The notes under the pieces are model-generated. The model saw only the letters and a list, made by a program, of their open reading frames with translations. It was not told the origin of the DNA and made no database searches. Positions 1-11,097 of a DNA stretch of 64,000 nucleotides are shown here, in pieces. The position numbers and the translations under genes were made by a program. Every line of letters starts with the position of its first letter. The stretch's first letter is position 1. The stretch is from the NCBI GenBank assembly GCA_026119935.1, contig JALRMH010000010.1, forward strand, positions 1 to 64,000. Reading direction: 5' to 3'. The stretch comes from Endothia cerciana (lineage: Eukaryota; Ascomycota; Sordariomycetes; Diaporthales; Cryphonectriaceae).

Positions 1-565
1 GGGCCGGCCCGCCCGGCACCCGGCGGAGGCGGGCCCCCCGCCCCGGGCGCCCCCCCCCGCCCCCCCCTCCCCCCCCCCACTGTTGCGGGGGGGGGGGGGG
101 GGGTGGTCGTTTTCTTTTGTTGCAAAATTCCAGACGGGCAGCCATGTCCCGAAGATCGCAAGCGCAGTCGAGACCGGGCACACCTTTTTTTTTTCGTGAC
201 ATGTTGCTTCCACTTTTTGCATCAGTCCATCCGGTCAAGATTTTCCCAGGGGCTCCTGCCAATGGATCCCGTCGACGGTTCATCGGACGCAGGCGATGGT
301 CAGGGCCGCGGCCATACAAGACGCGCAGGCCAGGGGCAACATGAAGGAACTCGTGGCCCGACTTGGACACGTATAAGACTGCCGTGAGCCGGCCTCCAAC
401 GGATGCGGTGTACCAGAGAGAGACCTCTCATCATCATACAAGAAAGACATCAGCCATCACATATATCAACTCTCACAGGACAACACCTCCCTCTCTCTCC
501 CCCCTTCCTCCCCTCTTCACCTCATCGGTAATCTTCCTCATAACCGTCACATCCCATTAACCATC
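1..565. other. Intergenic/promoter region upstream of pyruvate decarboxylase
   Basis: No gene seen. The first 110 bases are almost pure C/G, including C runs and an uninterrupted G run at about 87-103. A pyrimidine-rich stretch (CT/CCT, about 484-522) lies just ahead of the start codon at 566, a common feature of strongly expressed filamentous-fungal promoters. Short open frames here start in low-complexity sequence and are not supported. Confidence 0.6.
484..522 (+). promoter_or_regulatory. CT-rich promoter tract of pyruvate decarboxylase
   Basis: An almost pure pyrimidine tract ends about 40 bp before the ATG at 566. In filamentous fungi such tracts often lie next to the transcription start of highly expressed genes. 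Its role here is inferred from position and composition only. Confidence 0.4.
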
Positions 566-2354
566 ATGACAAGTACACCGGGAAAGTTCACCGTCGGTGA
601 CTACCTCGCCGAGCGGTTGGCCCAGGTCGGCTGTCGCCACCACTTCGTCGTTCCTGGCGACTACAACCTCATCCTGCTCGACAAGCTTCAGGCCCACCCG
701 GACCTCAAGGAGGTCGGCTGTGCCAATGAGCTCAACTGCAGTCTGGCGGCCGAGGGCTACGCCCGTGCCAACGGCGTCTCTGCCTGCGTCGTCACGTACA
801 GCGTCGGCGCCATCTCGGCGATGAACGGGACCGGCTCCGCCTACGCAGAGAACCTGCCCCTGATCCTGATCTCCGGCTCGCCAAACACCAACGACGCCGG
901 CCAGTTCCACCTGCTGCACCACACCCTCGGCAAGCTGGACTACACCTACCAGTACGAGATGGCCAAGAAGGTCACGTGCTGCGCCGTGGCCATCAACCGC
1001 GCCGAGGAGGCCCCCAGACTGATCGACAGGGCCATCCGGGCCGCCCTCCTGGCCAGGAAGCCCTGCTACATCGAGATCCCCACCAACCTGTCGGGCGCCG
1101 GGTGCGCGCGGCCGGGCCCCATCTCCGCCGTGACCGAGCCTGTGCACTCGGACCAGGCCGCCCTCAAGGCCGCCGCCGACTGCGCCGCCGAGTATCTGAG
1201 TGGTAAGATTAAGCCCATGATCCTGGTCGGGCCCAAGGTGTCGCGCTGCGGCGCCGACAAGGCCCTCGTGAAGCTGGCCGAGGCCATGGGCTGCGCCGTC
1301 GCCGTGCAGCCGGCCGCCAAGGGCATGTTCCCCGAGGACCACCCGCAGTTCGTCGGCGTCTTCTGGGGCCAGGTGTCGACGCTGGCGTCGGACGCCATCC
1401 TGAACTGGGCCGACGCCATCATCTGCGTCGGCTGCGTCTTCAACGACTACTCCACCGTCGGCTGGACGGCCATGCCCAGCATCCCGCTGATGAAGTGCGA
1501 CATGGACCACGTCACATTCCCCGGCTCGCACTTCTCGCGCGTGCGCCTCTCCGAGTTCCTCGACCACCTGTCGACCGAGTGCCAGTTCAACGACGCCACC
1601 ATGGTCGAGTACAACCGCCTCCGCCCGGACCCCTACGTCGTGCACACGGCCGCCGAGGAGGACGAGCTTACCCGCAAGGAGATCCAGCGCCAGCTGCAGG
1701 CCCTCGTCACATCCGACACCACCCTGTTCATCGAGACGGGCGACTCGTGGTTCAACGGCACCCAGCTGTCGCTGCCCAAGGGCGCCGGCTACGAGATCGA
1801 GATGCAGTGGGGCCACATCGGCTGGTCCGTCCCCGCCTCCTTCGGCTACGCCATGAGGTATCCCGAGCGCCGCACCATCTGCGTGTGCGGCGACGGGTCC
1901 TTCCAGGTCACCGCGCAGGAGGTCTCCCAGATGGTGCGGTTCAACCTGCCCATCACCATCCTGCTCATCAACAACCGCGGGTACACCATCGAGGTGGAGA
2001 TCCACGACGGCTCCTACAACAAGATCAAGAACTGGGACTACGCCCTGCTCATGAAGGCCTTCAACTCCACCGACGGCAAGGGCATCAGCTTCAACGCTAA
2101 GACCGCCGGCGAGCTGAAGGAGGCCATCAACAAGGCCAACGAGTACAAGGACGGCCCTTGCCTGATCGAGTGCTCGATCCACCAGGACGACTGCAGCAAA
2201 GAGCTCATAACATGGGGTGTAAGTAACCGACCCCGTCTATGCCTTTCTTCTCTTCTCTTTCCCCCCTTCCAAGACACCTGACTGACCTGAACAAAAGCAC
2301 TATGTCGCCGCGGCTAACGCGAGACCGCCCAGAAACGCGCCAGTGGACGAGTAA
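566..2354 (+). CDS. Pyruvate decarboxylase
   Basis: Thiamine-diphosphate enzyme that decarboxylates pyruvate to acetaldehyde and CO2 in the cytosol, the committed step of ethanol fermentation. Two exons, 566-2218 and 2298-2354, give 569 residues, the family's usual length; the Neurospora homologue is known as a filament-forming protein. The 79-bp intron has a GTAAGT donor, a CTGAC branch point and an AAG acceptor, and the last exon supplies the conserved tail HYVAAANARPPRN. Visible motifs: the catalytic Glu of NELNCSLAAEGYAR (about residue 55), the His pair of LHHTLG (118-119), and the ThDP/Mg motif starting GDGSFQVTAQE and ending LLINNRGYT (about 442-474). The start is the first ATG and gives the expected KFTVGDYLAERL N-terminus. 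Identity as a pyruvate rather than an indolepyruvate or phenylpyruvate decarboxylase rests on overall similarity. Confidence 0.96.
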
Positions 2355-3014
2355 TAGGAGAGCCAGCTGAGGCCGGCGACGGCAGGGGCGGCTCCGCGGC
2401 GGGTGGCGCATCACCGTCATTGAAGAGGGAAGACGTGATCGAGGCCGTCTATAACGGCAAGGGGAGGCTGAGTGGTTATGCCCTCTGCAGCCTCGTTACG
2501 GGGATGAGGAGGTAGCTCCTCCTTTTTTTGGTGGATTTTTTTTGGGGGGGGGGGGGGTTGTCTTCAAAGCCTAAATTACATCCCACGGAGTCTGGCTGGT
2601 AATTGGAGGGTATCGGTGGTCGTATTGATTAAGTTCGGGCTCCTATGTTCTCTTTGAGGCTGGGGTGTTGGTGTCTGAACACAATTAGAAAAAAAGTATA
2701 GATTCCTTTTTAAAGATTTTTCAGATTCTCCTCCTTAATGATCCTTCCTGTGCACCTTTCTCGAGGCCTCTAGCTCGCCTTTGGTGATTGAAATCTCCGA
2801 CTCCCGTTTCGCATTCAGTTGGGCTCGATGCGGCAACGCCCTCAAGACTTACCCCCTCGAATCATTGAAATGGTGGGTAAAAATAAAAAAATAAAAAATA
2901 AAATCATAATATTACGCAGCTGACCATACGTGAGTCTCAAAATCTTTTCTTGTTTTGTTGTTCAGTTATCCGCAGCCCGGCTCATCGCCAGAGCTGCCCG
3001 TGTTGGCGACTTCT
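2355..3014. other. Convergent intergenic region
   Basis: Shared 3' region between two converging genes. It contains a T8-G14 homopolymer junction (about 2536-2557) and an A-rich AAAATAAAAAATAAA stretch near 2880-2905 that could serve 3'-end formation. No gene is seen. Confidence 0.5.
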
Positions 3015-4589
3015 TTAGCCTCCATAGATACCGCCGTCTAGTATGACGCCCTCATTGTCATCTAAATCATCCTGAACCCTCCGCCACCTCGTCTCCCTGT
3101 CTTCCCGGCCCTCTAGAGCTACGCCCTTGCCTTTCGTATCGTAGACGGGCTTTATCATTCCACCAAGCAGCGGGTTCCTGCTGAACGCCCCTCCCGTAGC
3201 ACTTCCCCTGTTGCCACTCGTTTCCTCCAGGACTCCAGGAGTGATGCCAGGGTCGTCCTCCTCGGGCGTAGGTGGCCGCTCCCTCGCCATCATCTTCTTG
3301 ACCACCTTCCCGTTGACCAGATCGATGCTGACCACCTGCTGCCTCTTCTCGTAGTCCGGCCTGGCGTTCCACTCCATCTCCCGCAGCACCTTCTGCTGCC
3401 TCTTCAGCTCCCTCGCCCTCTCCTCCGGGCCCGCCCACATGCTCCCGCCCGTGCCGGCCATGGCGCCCGAGACGTCAAAGTCTGCGGCCTCGTCACGGAC
3501 CGTCGTCCGGCGCGCGTTCTGTGCCTGGAAGTTCAGCAGTCTGTCCCGGTGCTCCCTTGCCTTCGCCTCCGCCGCGCTCACAGCCTCATCCTCATAGCCC
3601 GTGCGCGCCTTCGTGAAGGGCCGCGGCGCCGCCGCCACGTCCGGCCGCCTGTGCGCCTCGCGGTCGGCCGCCTGCTTCTCCCGCCCGCGCTCGACCTTCA
3701 GCTCGCGGATCATGGCCTGGACCTCGTCCGGGGAGAGCAGCGGGTGGCCGCAGGAGGTACACGGGCCAAGCCCCTCCTTCAGGCATATCACCTTCCCGCA
3801 GTTGAGACAGTTCGGCGCTGCTGTCTGTAGCGGGTGGCGTGTCGCCACGCAGTTGCACCTCCTGTCTGCGACATCACCTGCCCTACTGCCGGACAGCGAG
3901 GGGTTTGTCGTGATCTCAAGCGCGCGGATGGCGGAGTCGAGGTCTGCTATCGCGCCGGAGGCACCGTGCATGGGCAAGCCCCCTGCTATGGAGACTTTCG
4001 TCGCGGGGGCATTGTTGATCTTGCTGGAGGGGGCGGGGGTCGAGGAGCGGGAGGGAGGGTTGGACTTGGATTTGTGCTTGGGCGCAAGGAGGTCGGAGAC
4101 GAGGGAGCCGGCGGCCGAGGGAGGCTGCCTGGTTTGTTTCTGGGGTGGGGGGGTTTGTGATTTCGGGGTCGGTGTCTTGGAGGCTACGTTGCTCGAGGAG
4201 GGTGTCGACGTGCCGGAACGGCTGGGCATGTAATCATCCTCGAGTGACTTCTTGTAGACGGTGCCGGGCCCTAGATCCGTCTGGGTGACCTGGCGCGGCG
4301 CGGGCGTGTGAATCTGAGCTTTCTTCTTCTCGGGCCCCCTTTGCCGCCTGGGTACCGCATCCACACCTGAAGAGGGTTGTGAGTTCGTCGCGGATGCTGG
4401 GGCGGGCCTTGGATCCTGTCGCCGAGAGTTGAAGGCGGATATGAACTCGATGGCCTGCGGCGAGTCCCCGAGCAGGTTCTTGAAGTGGTCTGCCGCCTCT
4501 GCCTTGGAGAGTGTGTTTGCGTAGTCGACGATCTGCTTCAGGTCGGAGTCTGGAAGCCCCAGGAGCATGGACAGCTGGTTGAGCGACAT
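3015..4589 (-). CDS. ASC-1/TRIP4-type zinc-finger protein (Rqt4-like)
   Basis: Homologue of activating signal cointegrator 1 (TRIP4; yeast Rqt4). In other organisms this is a subunit of the ASCC/RQT complex, which clears collided ribosomes on ubiquitinated 40S subunits. Read from the first in-frame ATG (4589) it is 524 residues, single exon. The N-terminus (MSLNQLSMLLGLPDSDLKQI, then a SKAEAADHFKNLLGDSPQA stretch) matches the conserved helical region of fungal members. A zinc finger of the C2HC5 type spans about residues 243-283, with CNC, CLNCGKVIC and CTSCG clusters. Between lies a Ser/Pro/Lys-rich disordered segment; the C-terminal third is charged and helical. The open frame continues upstream of 4589 but without an ATG. 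Assignment to the RQT pathway is by family. Confidence 0.85.
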   Translation of the reverse strand: MSLNQLSMLLGLPDSDLKQIVDYANTLSKAEAADHFKNLLGDSPQAIEFISAFNSRRQDPRPAPASATNSQPSSGVDAVPRRQRGPEKKKAQIHTPAPRQVTQTDLGPGTVYKKSLEDDYMPSRSGTSTPSSSNVASKTPTPKSQTPPPQKQTRQPPSAAGSLVSDLLAPKHKSKSNPPSRSSTPAPSSKINNAPATKVSIAGGLPMHGASGAIADLDSAIRALEITTNPSLSGSRAGDVADRRCNCVATRHPLQTAAPNCLNCGKVICLKEGLGPCTSCGHPLLSPDEVQAMIRELKVERGREKQAADREAHRRPDVAAAPRPFTKARTGYEDEAVSAAEAKAREHRDRLLNFQAQNARRTTVRDEAADFDVSGAMAGTGGSMWAGPEERARELKRQQKVLREMEWNARPDYEKRQQVVSIDLVNGKVVKKMMARERPPTPEEDDPGITPGVLEETSGNRGSATGGAFSRNPLLGGMIKPVYDTKGKGVALEGREDRETRWRRVQDDLDDNEGVILDGGIYGG

Positions 4590-5409
4590 CTTCCTTGGGC
4601 GCGTCGCCGCCGCCGCATTCGAGTTGGCGCAGACGATGTCTGGCGCGCGGTAGGGAAGCAGCAAGTATTATGCATGCTATATGACGTCCAGGCCTATTAA
4701 GCCCCTAACCCTGCCAACGTCACCGGTCTGACTCGAAGCTTCACCGGCCGCCATTATGGAGCCTCTCAAGGTTGAAGGCGCCCACAAGCTCTCGTTCACC
4801 CAGCAGCGTTAGATGCATGCACGACAATTCAGAGCACCGATTCCCTTCAGTAGTTTCGCGATAAAACTCAATGGGAGATCCAAAGCTTGGACTGAAGTCA
4901 TTTCCAGGCCAATCGGTCTGGTGAAGCTGCCGAGTCTGTGAATGTGAGGTTCGCGGCAGAGCACGATCTGGGCCCAGGCCCCGGCAAACGCATCCTTCAC
5001 GCCACCAAGCGTCCATGTACTCATTTGATAACTTCCTCACCCGCCTGGGGATATGTGGCTTCGCGTATCTCACGAGTAGCCTTTGACTGGACCGTTCAAA
5101 GTCACCCGTGGTATGAACACGCAAGACTCTTGCTTTACTAGGAGCTGAATCCGCTGCGGGACACTTCAGAAGCGATATCTTCTAGGACTGTCTCAATTAA
5201 GTCGAGGCACCATTGGCAGAAGCCAGTTCGTGCACCTCGGCCTCGGTTTGACGTAAACGATCGCAGATTATCCTACGCCAAGGCTTCCTATCATGCTGTC
5301 TGCCAATCTCCCTCCTTCCCGGCACGATGGACACACGATAATAGAAAGAAGAGCGCCGGCGCCGGCCGCAGCGTCTGTGTAGTGCAGATTAAGATGTGAG
5401 GTCCGTTGT
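4590..5409. other. Intergenic region, no supported gene
   Basis: Promoter side of the zinc-finger gene and 3' side of the cupredoxin gene. Short open frames on both strands lack ATG starts, homology or splice partners. Confidence 0.5.
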
Positions 5410-6193
5410 CTAGGCCATAATAACCGCCATCAGAATGGCCAGAAGGCCGCTTCCAACCATAGCAGCTCCCGCGTTGTCCTTCGGTGACCCAGTGCTCGAG
5501 CTGGATGCAGCCGTTGAAGTAGCCGAAGTCGCTGGAGCCGTCGAGTTCGTGGATCCCGTGGACCCCGTCGGGCCCGTCGAACCAGTCGCAGACGAGGTCC
5601 TGCTGGTCGTCGTCGCGTTTGCGGTTGCATTGGCGTTCGCGTTGGCCGCAAATACACCACCAAAGGGGCCCGCGTCAGGGGAGATGTTGATGCTGCTGTT
5701 CTGCACTGCGGCACCATACGTGGCCACCACGGCCTCGTCCGGCTGGTTGACGAAACCGAACATGCCATCCTGGCAGTGGTTGTGATTAGAGGCGTTCTGC
5801 GAGCAGTAGTATACGAATGCATCTGTGCTGTTGATGGCGACTTGGAAGACCTGGGCCTGCGCCGCTGTGTCAGTATCGTGCACACCTGCTAGTCGGTCTG
5901 CTTCAGGAACCTCGCTGCATCTTGGGCAGGCTTACATTTTCACCGGTAGAGGCGGGCAGGAAGCCCGAGTAGAAGCCGCCCGTCGCGGCCGGCTGGCAAG
6001 GACTGCTCACATCCCCCATCACCACGCTGTGGTTGTGCGGCAGGAAGTGGAACTCCAAGATGTCCCCGACGGAGGCATTGACGCTCTTTGGTTCGAAGTA
6101 GACATCGCCTGCGTTGATCGTGATCGTCTTGGCCGCCAGGAGGTCCGCGGAACAGGCGGCGAGCAACAGCCCTCGGACGCGGCTGGGATGCAT
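5410..6193 (-). CDS. GPI-anchored cupredoxin-like extracellular protein
   Basis: Secreted serine-rich cupredoxin-like protein, probably tethered to membrane or wall. Exon 1 (6193 to about 5940) encodes a signal peptide (hydrophobic LLLAACSADLLAA near the N-terminus), then TITINAGDVYFEPKSVNASV and a FHFLPHNHSVVMGD strand with the cupredoxin His, and SSPCQPAATGGFYSGF. Exon 2 (to 5410) carries the Cys/His part (YYCSQNASNHNHCQDGMFGF), a long Thr/Ser/Gly/Ala linker and a C-terminal hydrophobic tail typical of GPI addition. The splice is ambiguous: a GTGAAA donor with the CAG acceptor at 5888-5886 keeps frame, whereas the better-looking GTAAGC donor six bases on does not with that acceptor. Whether it binds copper is unproven. 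Confidence 0.78.
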
Positions 6194-8358
6194 ATTGATA
6201 GCTGTCGATGGTTCGCAGGGACGACAAAGAGAGCCACCAGAAGAAGACTTATTGAGAGGAGTTCACCAGTCCCCCCTCTTGACAACAAACGGGGGCGGGG
6301 TCCTCCCTTTATATGAAGATCCAGGCTCGGGAAGTCGACGATCGCTCGCTCGGACCACGTCATGTGTCTCGCGCACACCCTTGTCCCTCACACGTGTCTT
6401 GGTGCTACCGCAGATCCATATTCAGCTCCGTAATCGTTGGACGAGGACCTATGGCTATTGCTTCCCAGGGTGGACAGGCGACAGTTTACCGCCCCAAGTC
6501 TGCACCACTAGCTGCCAAGGTGTGTCGGTATACGCAGGTCAGCCGGACTTTGCCGCACGCAAGCTCTGGTAGCACAGATATTGGGACAGCGGGCAGTTTC
6601 GCGAGTCACTGGAGCGGACGTTCATCGTTTATGGCATCTCTATATATGATCATGGTTTTCGGTCCCTCGGTGAGATTGAGATCTGGGTAATAATTATCCG
6701 AGGCTTGCGATTGCGTCGGTGGATGACAGCGAGGACCAGCCTACAGCAAGCAAAGTCTCCTCGTGCCACATTTGTACAGCAGACAGACATGACATGCATG
6801 TTGATATCGGAACACTGGGCTTCAAATAGCGTCTGCCAGTGGCGCGGGAGCCAGGCCCTGGAGGGCGGGCCCATGGTTGCCTAGGTAGCTCCAAGGCGAG
6901 TTCCAAGATTCTTTCGTGCCATGAAAAATCATCTCCTCCAGTCGACGTGGTTCCATACACAGCATGCTATTAAACCATGCGGTCAAAGGGATCGAGTCGG
7001 TCGGATGACTCTCTTGTTGAGCGTAATGACCTGCTGGTTGGCCTCTTCCCTAGCCCTCTCCACCATTCCGATGAGTTCCCTCATCTTCTCTGTGGTCGAG
7101 TGCCTTCCCACTCCCCCTCAGCGCCAACTACGAGATCTTGTTCAGCCTCTTAATTGCCTTGCATTAGCTGACGATAGAATCCCCTCGCAAGAGCTCAAAC
7201 CCTGTAGGCAAGTCGGCCCGTCCGCCTGGTGGCTCGCTATACTGCGCTGTTGAGCTGACGTGTGGCGACTGAAGACGTCAGGGAGGCTTAATAGGTGATG
7301 TCGATCCGGTATGGCAGGCTCGTGCAGGCAGTCAGGCAATATTCTACGGTTTGGGTGCTTTTGTGGGGGGATGGAGGACGGCATTGAAAAGCCGGAATGC
7401 GAGACGTGGCAGAGCGCATCGTACTCAAGAAATGCTTCATCAATTTCATTCATGTCATAAGGTGGCGTAGCCCGATAATCATCCCCCGATCAAACGCACA
7501 GGAAGAAATGTTTAAGACCAATTTCCAAGATGCCAACACACTGATGATAACCCGTCGAGTTCTCGTCGCGTCATCAACCAATCTTGATACTTCAGACTAG
7601 AACCTTCCACGGCGTGATGGCCCATGGAGTTCACACAGTGTCCATTTCATCAATGGCAGGGCGCTTCTTGCCATTTAGGCTCTTCAATCTGAGGAGCTTT
7701 GCTGCTGAAGGCCTGCGAGCACTGCCCCTTGGTGGCCTTTCCAAGAACTTAACAATAGGAGGGATAACCTGACCGAGCTGTAGGAACGTAGTTCTGGGGT
7801 TTTGTTGAAGCCCGAGGTCCTCCGTGAAGCCTTGCAAGCGCCGCCTGTCGTGCAGATGCAGCTTCCGGATGATGGGCCCCTTCACCCTTCTCATCGTGGG
7901 TTAAGAGCCATGGCCGGTTTGCATACTTCGTGAGGATGATGGGACAGTGTCCAAGTCCGCAGTACACCCGCGATCCGGTCTTCAAATTGTGCAATAGAGC
8001 CTCCCGAGAACGCCAATATTGATCCTTCCATAGTACTCCCAAAAAAATATCCATCTGGTCTCGCCCTTGCTGACCACGTGACTTGGTCCTGCCATGGGAC
8101 GAATTTGTCCCCCTCACCCAGATCATTCAATGAAGGAAATCAATATCGAAGAGGACACTCGGCAAAATGCTCTCCAATGTATCCGAAAGAATTGGTGCCG
8201 CTGTAAACGTGAATGCCTCGCTGTTGTCGTCATCACACAGAGTGACATTACATGACGATCACTCGAGTTTGACCAGGTTTGGTCTAACTACAGGAAGCAA
8301 CGCAGTCCACGTATGAACCGGGCGCGCCCTTGGCTTGAAGTGTTTATTGAGGTCGAGC
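6194..8358. other. Gene-poor region with possible coding relic at 7631-8130 (-)
   Basis: No intact gene. On the minus strand about 7631-8130, three overlapping frames look protein-like in turn (for example KLHLHDRRRLQGFTEDLGL and then FLQLGQVIPPIVKFL; upstream PDGYFFGSTMEGSILAFSGG), but they do not join by plausible splice sites. This may be the remnant of a decayed gene or element of unknown family. The rest shows nothing I can support. Confidence 0.35.
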
Positions 8359-11097
8359 TCAATCGGATGACGTATCAACTGCCTCGTCAGAATGGAGGCC
8401 GGTATTGTCTCGAAGATGAGGGAGGAAGCGCAATCTGTTCTCTCCGTTCTCCCCTCCTGGCACATATGCAACCCAAACCCACTGCTGCAACTCCTTCGCC
8501 ACCATCTTTCTAGGACTACTCGTCCCGTTGTAGAGTCTCAACGCAGTCAAGTAAGTGACGATTGACTCGTTCATGTTGTTCCTGCGATTGATGTCAACAT
8601 CATCAGTCCACAGATCCCGAATTGCTTCGCGTATTTCGACTGGATAGCGGCATGCTTGCTTCGGGTCTTCGATAACCGACTTGAGGAGTACAGATAATGG
8701 AGTATCGCCATTGCTGTCCAGCTCGGTGAGCTTCGCGCCAGCGCGTGTGAGCGCGCCGAGTAAGGTAACGAACATGTCCCGTTCAGGATAATGTTGCGCC
8801 AGCATGTGCAGGTAGATACCCTTAGGCGCCTTGGGATCATCGCGAAGAGGCTGGCGACTCAGCATGAGTTGAACAACAGAAACTTTGAAGCACCGAATGG
8901 CCTCCTGTAGCGGTGTCATCAGTGAGCTTTGTTGGGTCTTGAAGTGGATATCTGCACCAGCTTCCAGGAGGCCCTCCACCATGGTAAGGGTGTCAGACCC
9001 GTGGGGAAAAGAGGAGAGAGCGTGGTGGAGGGCACAGTGTCCGTGCTCGTCGACGAATCCCACTGGAGCTTTCATGCAAAGCAATCGTTTTGTGAAGCGC
9101 ATGTCGCCAGCCTTCACTGCTTTGTAAAGAACGATTGACTTTTCTCTCGCATTGAGTGGCGGGATGTTCCTTTCCAGATAACCCTGGACAAGCCCAAAAT
9201 CGGGGAGATTTTCGAGCATGAGCATGAGGGGTGTCGATGTAGTCCAAAGAACCCCTTCAATGTCCAAATCGTAAAGAAAATTGAACAGCTCTGTACTTTC
9301 TGATCGATTCCGACGGTTCCGGAGACTGTGCAAGAGCATGGAAAGAAGGTCTTCCTTCTCGAAAGGTTGTACTGTCCTTCGTCGTCGAAGAAATATGTCA
9401 CAGAGGTTGAGGTGGCCATGCGTATATGCAACCATGAATGGAGTCTGCCCTTCTTTGTTTCTCAGAGTCTCACTGGCGTCCCAATAGAGCAAGGAGCGGG
9501 CGAGGCTCGCCATCAATTGAGCTCCGTAGCCCGTTTGAAGGAATTGTTGGCACACAAAATGAAGGGCCGTGTTGCCGGAGTTATCCGACGCGTTGACCGT
9601 CGATCCATGTTCCAGCAGCTGTCTCGTAGATGAGGGTCCCCATGTGTCCAGACTGTGAGTAAGGCAACTCTCCATCAACGGCGTTCGACCAAGAACGTTT
9701 CGCAGATGGACATCTGCCCCTAACGCGAGCAGGGTCTCGACCACAAGAGGGGCATTATCTCGACTAGCGAGGTGTAGAGGCGAGTTACCACTGGAGTTTT
9801 TGACATCCACCTCTCCACCTGCTTGTACAATCCTTTCTATCAGCTCTTTCTGCAAGTCTTTATTAGATTCGTTCTTGGCAGGATATTGTCGAGAAATCTT
9901 CAGGGGTGGATTCATAGGAGGCTCGCCGTAGAAGACAAGTGGTCGATCAGCTGCTGCATGGAGTGGAGCCAGCACTTGAACATCATCACAATATAACCCC
10001 TGCTTGACATCGGCACAGAGTTGGATAAACTTGATTGCGTCGTCATATCGCGCGTATCGGCATGCTTCGTAAAGCACACTGCAGTGGCCATGCGAGCAAG
10101 GGACTGGGAAATGGATATTGGCACCCCTCTCAAGAAGAAATGGGACCGTCGTGTCGAAGTGGCCATTGTAGTAGGCCCAGTAGAATGGAGTCAACCCTTG
10201 TTCGTCCAGGGTATCCACATGTTGGACATGCCCTTCATCTAGCAGGTGCTTGCACAAATCCACTTGACCCGTCGATGCCGCCAAATGTAGTGCACTGAAA
10301 AAGTCGGTTCCGTCGGCCTCACGCAGTCGAACGGAGGCACCGCGCGTCAGGAGGAGTTTTGTGGTAGATATTTGGTAATGACAGATGGCCAGATGGATGG
10401 TTGAGTAGCCCGGTGCCTGCATGTGGTCCCGAGGTTCAGGATTGCTGAAGAGTCGTGCCCGACCAAGTTCATCTTGACAGTTGCACAATCCTTGGAACGG
10501 CGCACCGATCTCGGCGCCATTATCTAGCAAGAGCTGTACTGCTTCATCATGGCCTCCCCTGACAGCCAGATGCAGGGCTTGGAAGTGACGAGGAATCGCA
10601 TCACCGATGCGAGACCCGGTAAAATTGTAACTGGCCCCCCGCAGCGGTAACGGTGCTTCATGAAAGGACTCTTGAAGCGAGTCACAGGGGTCGATAGGGT
10701 TCAAGACCACGGGGTCGACAGAACCATGTTGCTGCGGAGTATGCGAACGATGACCCCGAGTACACATCAAGTCGCACCTCCCCGTCTGATAGCGGATATC
10801 GTAGCACTGCGCGTCTCTAGCCGCCTCCGACACGAAATCTTCGAAGACCATATTCGGGTCCATGCCTGCGGCCAAAGCCTTCCTCAGCGTTGCAACCTGT
10901 CCCTTCTCCGCCGCCCATCGTAGTGGATGCCATGACCGTCCTGTACCCACCCACTCTTTCGCGCGTATGTAGATTGCAGGGTCGGTGATGTCGTAGAACC
11001 TGCGACTCGTCCTGGCGAAGGCCGTGAGGGTGCCGCCTACGAGGAAGCTAGCCACGAGACGGATAAGTTCGGTCGGGAGATCCTCAATCCTTGCCAT
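8359..11097 (-). CDS. F-box-like/ankyrin-repeat protein
   Basis: Large single-exon protein of 912 residues from the ATG at 11097; a longer open frame upstream starts in unlikely sequence. The N-terminus MARIEDLPTELIRLVASFL, followed by an ARTSRRFYDI-type segment, is an F-box-like helical motif (about residues 1-45), suggesting an SCF ubiquitin-ligase substrate adaptor. The rest is a string of ankyrin repeats, recognisable by patterns such as TALHLA, LLLDNGAEIG and DVNASDNSGNTALHF, with less regular repeats in the C-terminal third. Such F-box/ankyrin proteins are numerous and lineage-specific in Pezizomycotina; the target is unknown. Coding sequence is less GC-biased than the core genes. Confidence 0.85.
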   Translation of the reverse strand: MARIEDLPTELIRLVASFLVGGTLTAFARTSRRFYDITDPAIYIRAKEWVGTGRSWHPLRWAAEKGQVATLRKALAAGMDPNMVFEDFVSEAARDAQCYDIRYQTGRCDLMCTRGHRSHTPQQHGSVDPVVLNPIDPCDSLQESFHEAPLPLRGASYNFTGSRIGDAIPRHFQALHLAVRGGHDEAVQLLLDNGAEIGAPFQGLCNCQDELGRARLFSNPEPRDHMQAPGYSTIHLAICHYQISTTKLLLTRGASVRLREADGTDFFSALHLAASTGQVDLCKHLLDEGHVQHVDTLDEQGLTPFYWAYYNGHFDTTVPFLLERGANIHFPVPCSHGHCSVLYEACRYARYDDAIKFIQLCADVKQGLYCDDVQVLAPLHAAADRPLVFYGEPPMNPPLKISRQYPAKNESNKDLQKELIERIVQAGGEVDVKNSSGNSPLHLASRDNAPLVVETLLALGADVHLRNVLGRTPLMESCLTHSLDTWGPSSTRQLLEHGSTVNASDNSGNTALHFVCQQFLQTGYGAQLMASLARSLLYWDASETLRNKEGQTPFMVAYTHGHLNLCDIFLRRRRTVQPFEKEDLLSMLLHSLRNRRNRSESTELFNFLYDLDIEGVLWTTSTPLMLMLENLPDFGLVQGYLERNIPPLNAREKSIVLYKAVKAGDMRFTKRLLCMKAPVGFVDEHGHCALHHALSSFPHGSDTLTMVEGLLEAGADIHFKTQQSSLMTPLQEAIRCFKVSVVQLMLSRQPLRDDPKAPKGIYLHMLAQHYPERDMFVTLLGALTRAGAKLTELDSNGDTPLSVLLKSVIEDPKQACRYPVEIREAIRDLWTDDVDINRRNNMNESIVTYLTALRLYNGTSSPRKMVAKELQQWVWVAYVPGGENGENRLRFLPHLRDNTGLHSDEAVDTSSD

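Noticed and set aside
557..2182. 541-codon open frame antisense to pyruvate decarboxylase
   Set aside because: Mirror frame of a GC-rich coding exon; low-complexity Val/Gly/Asp composition and no motif.
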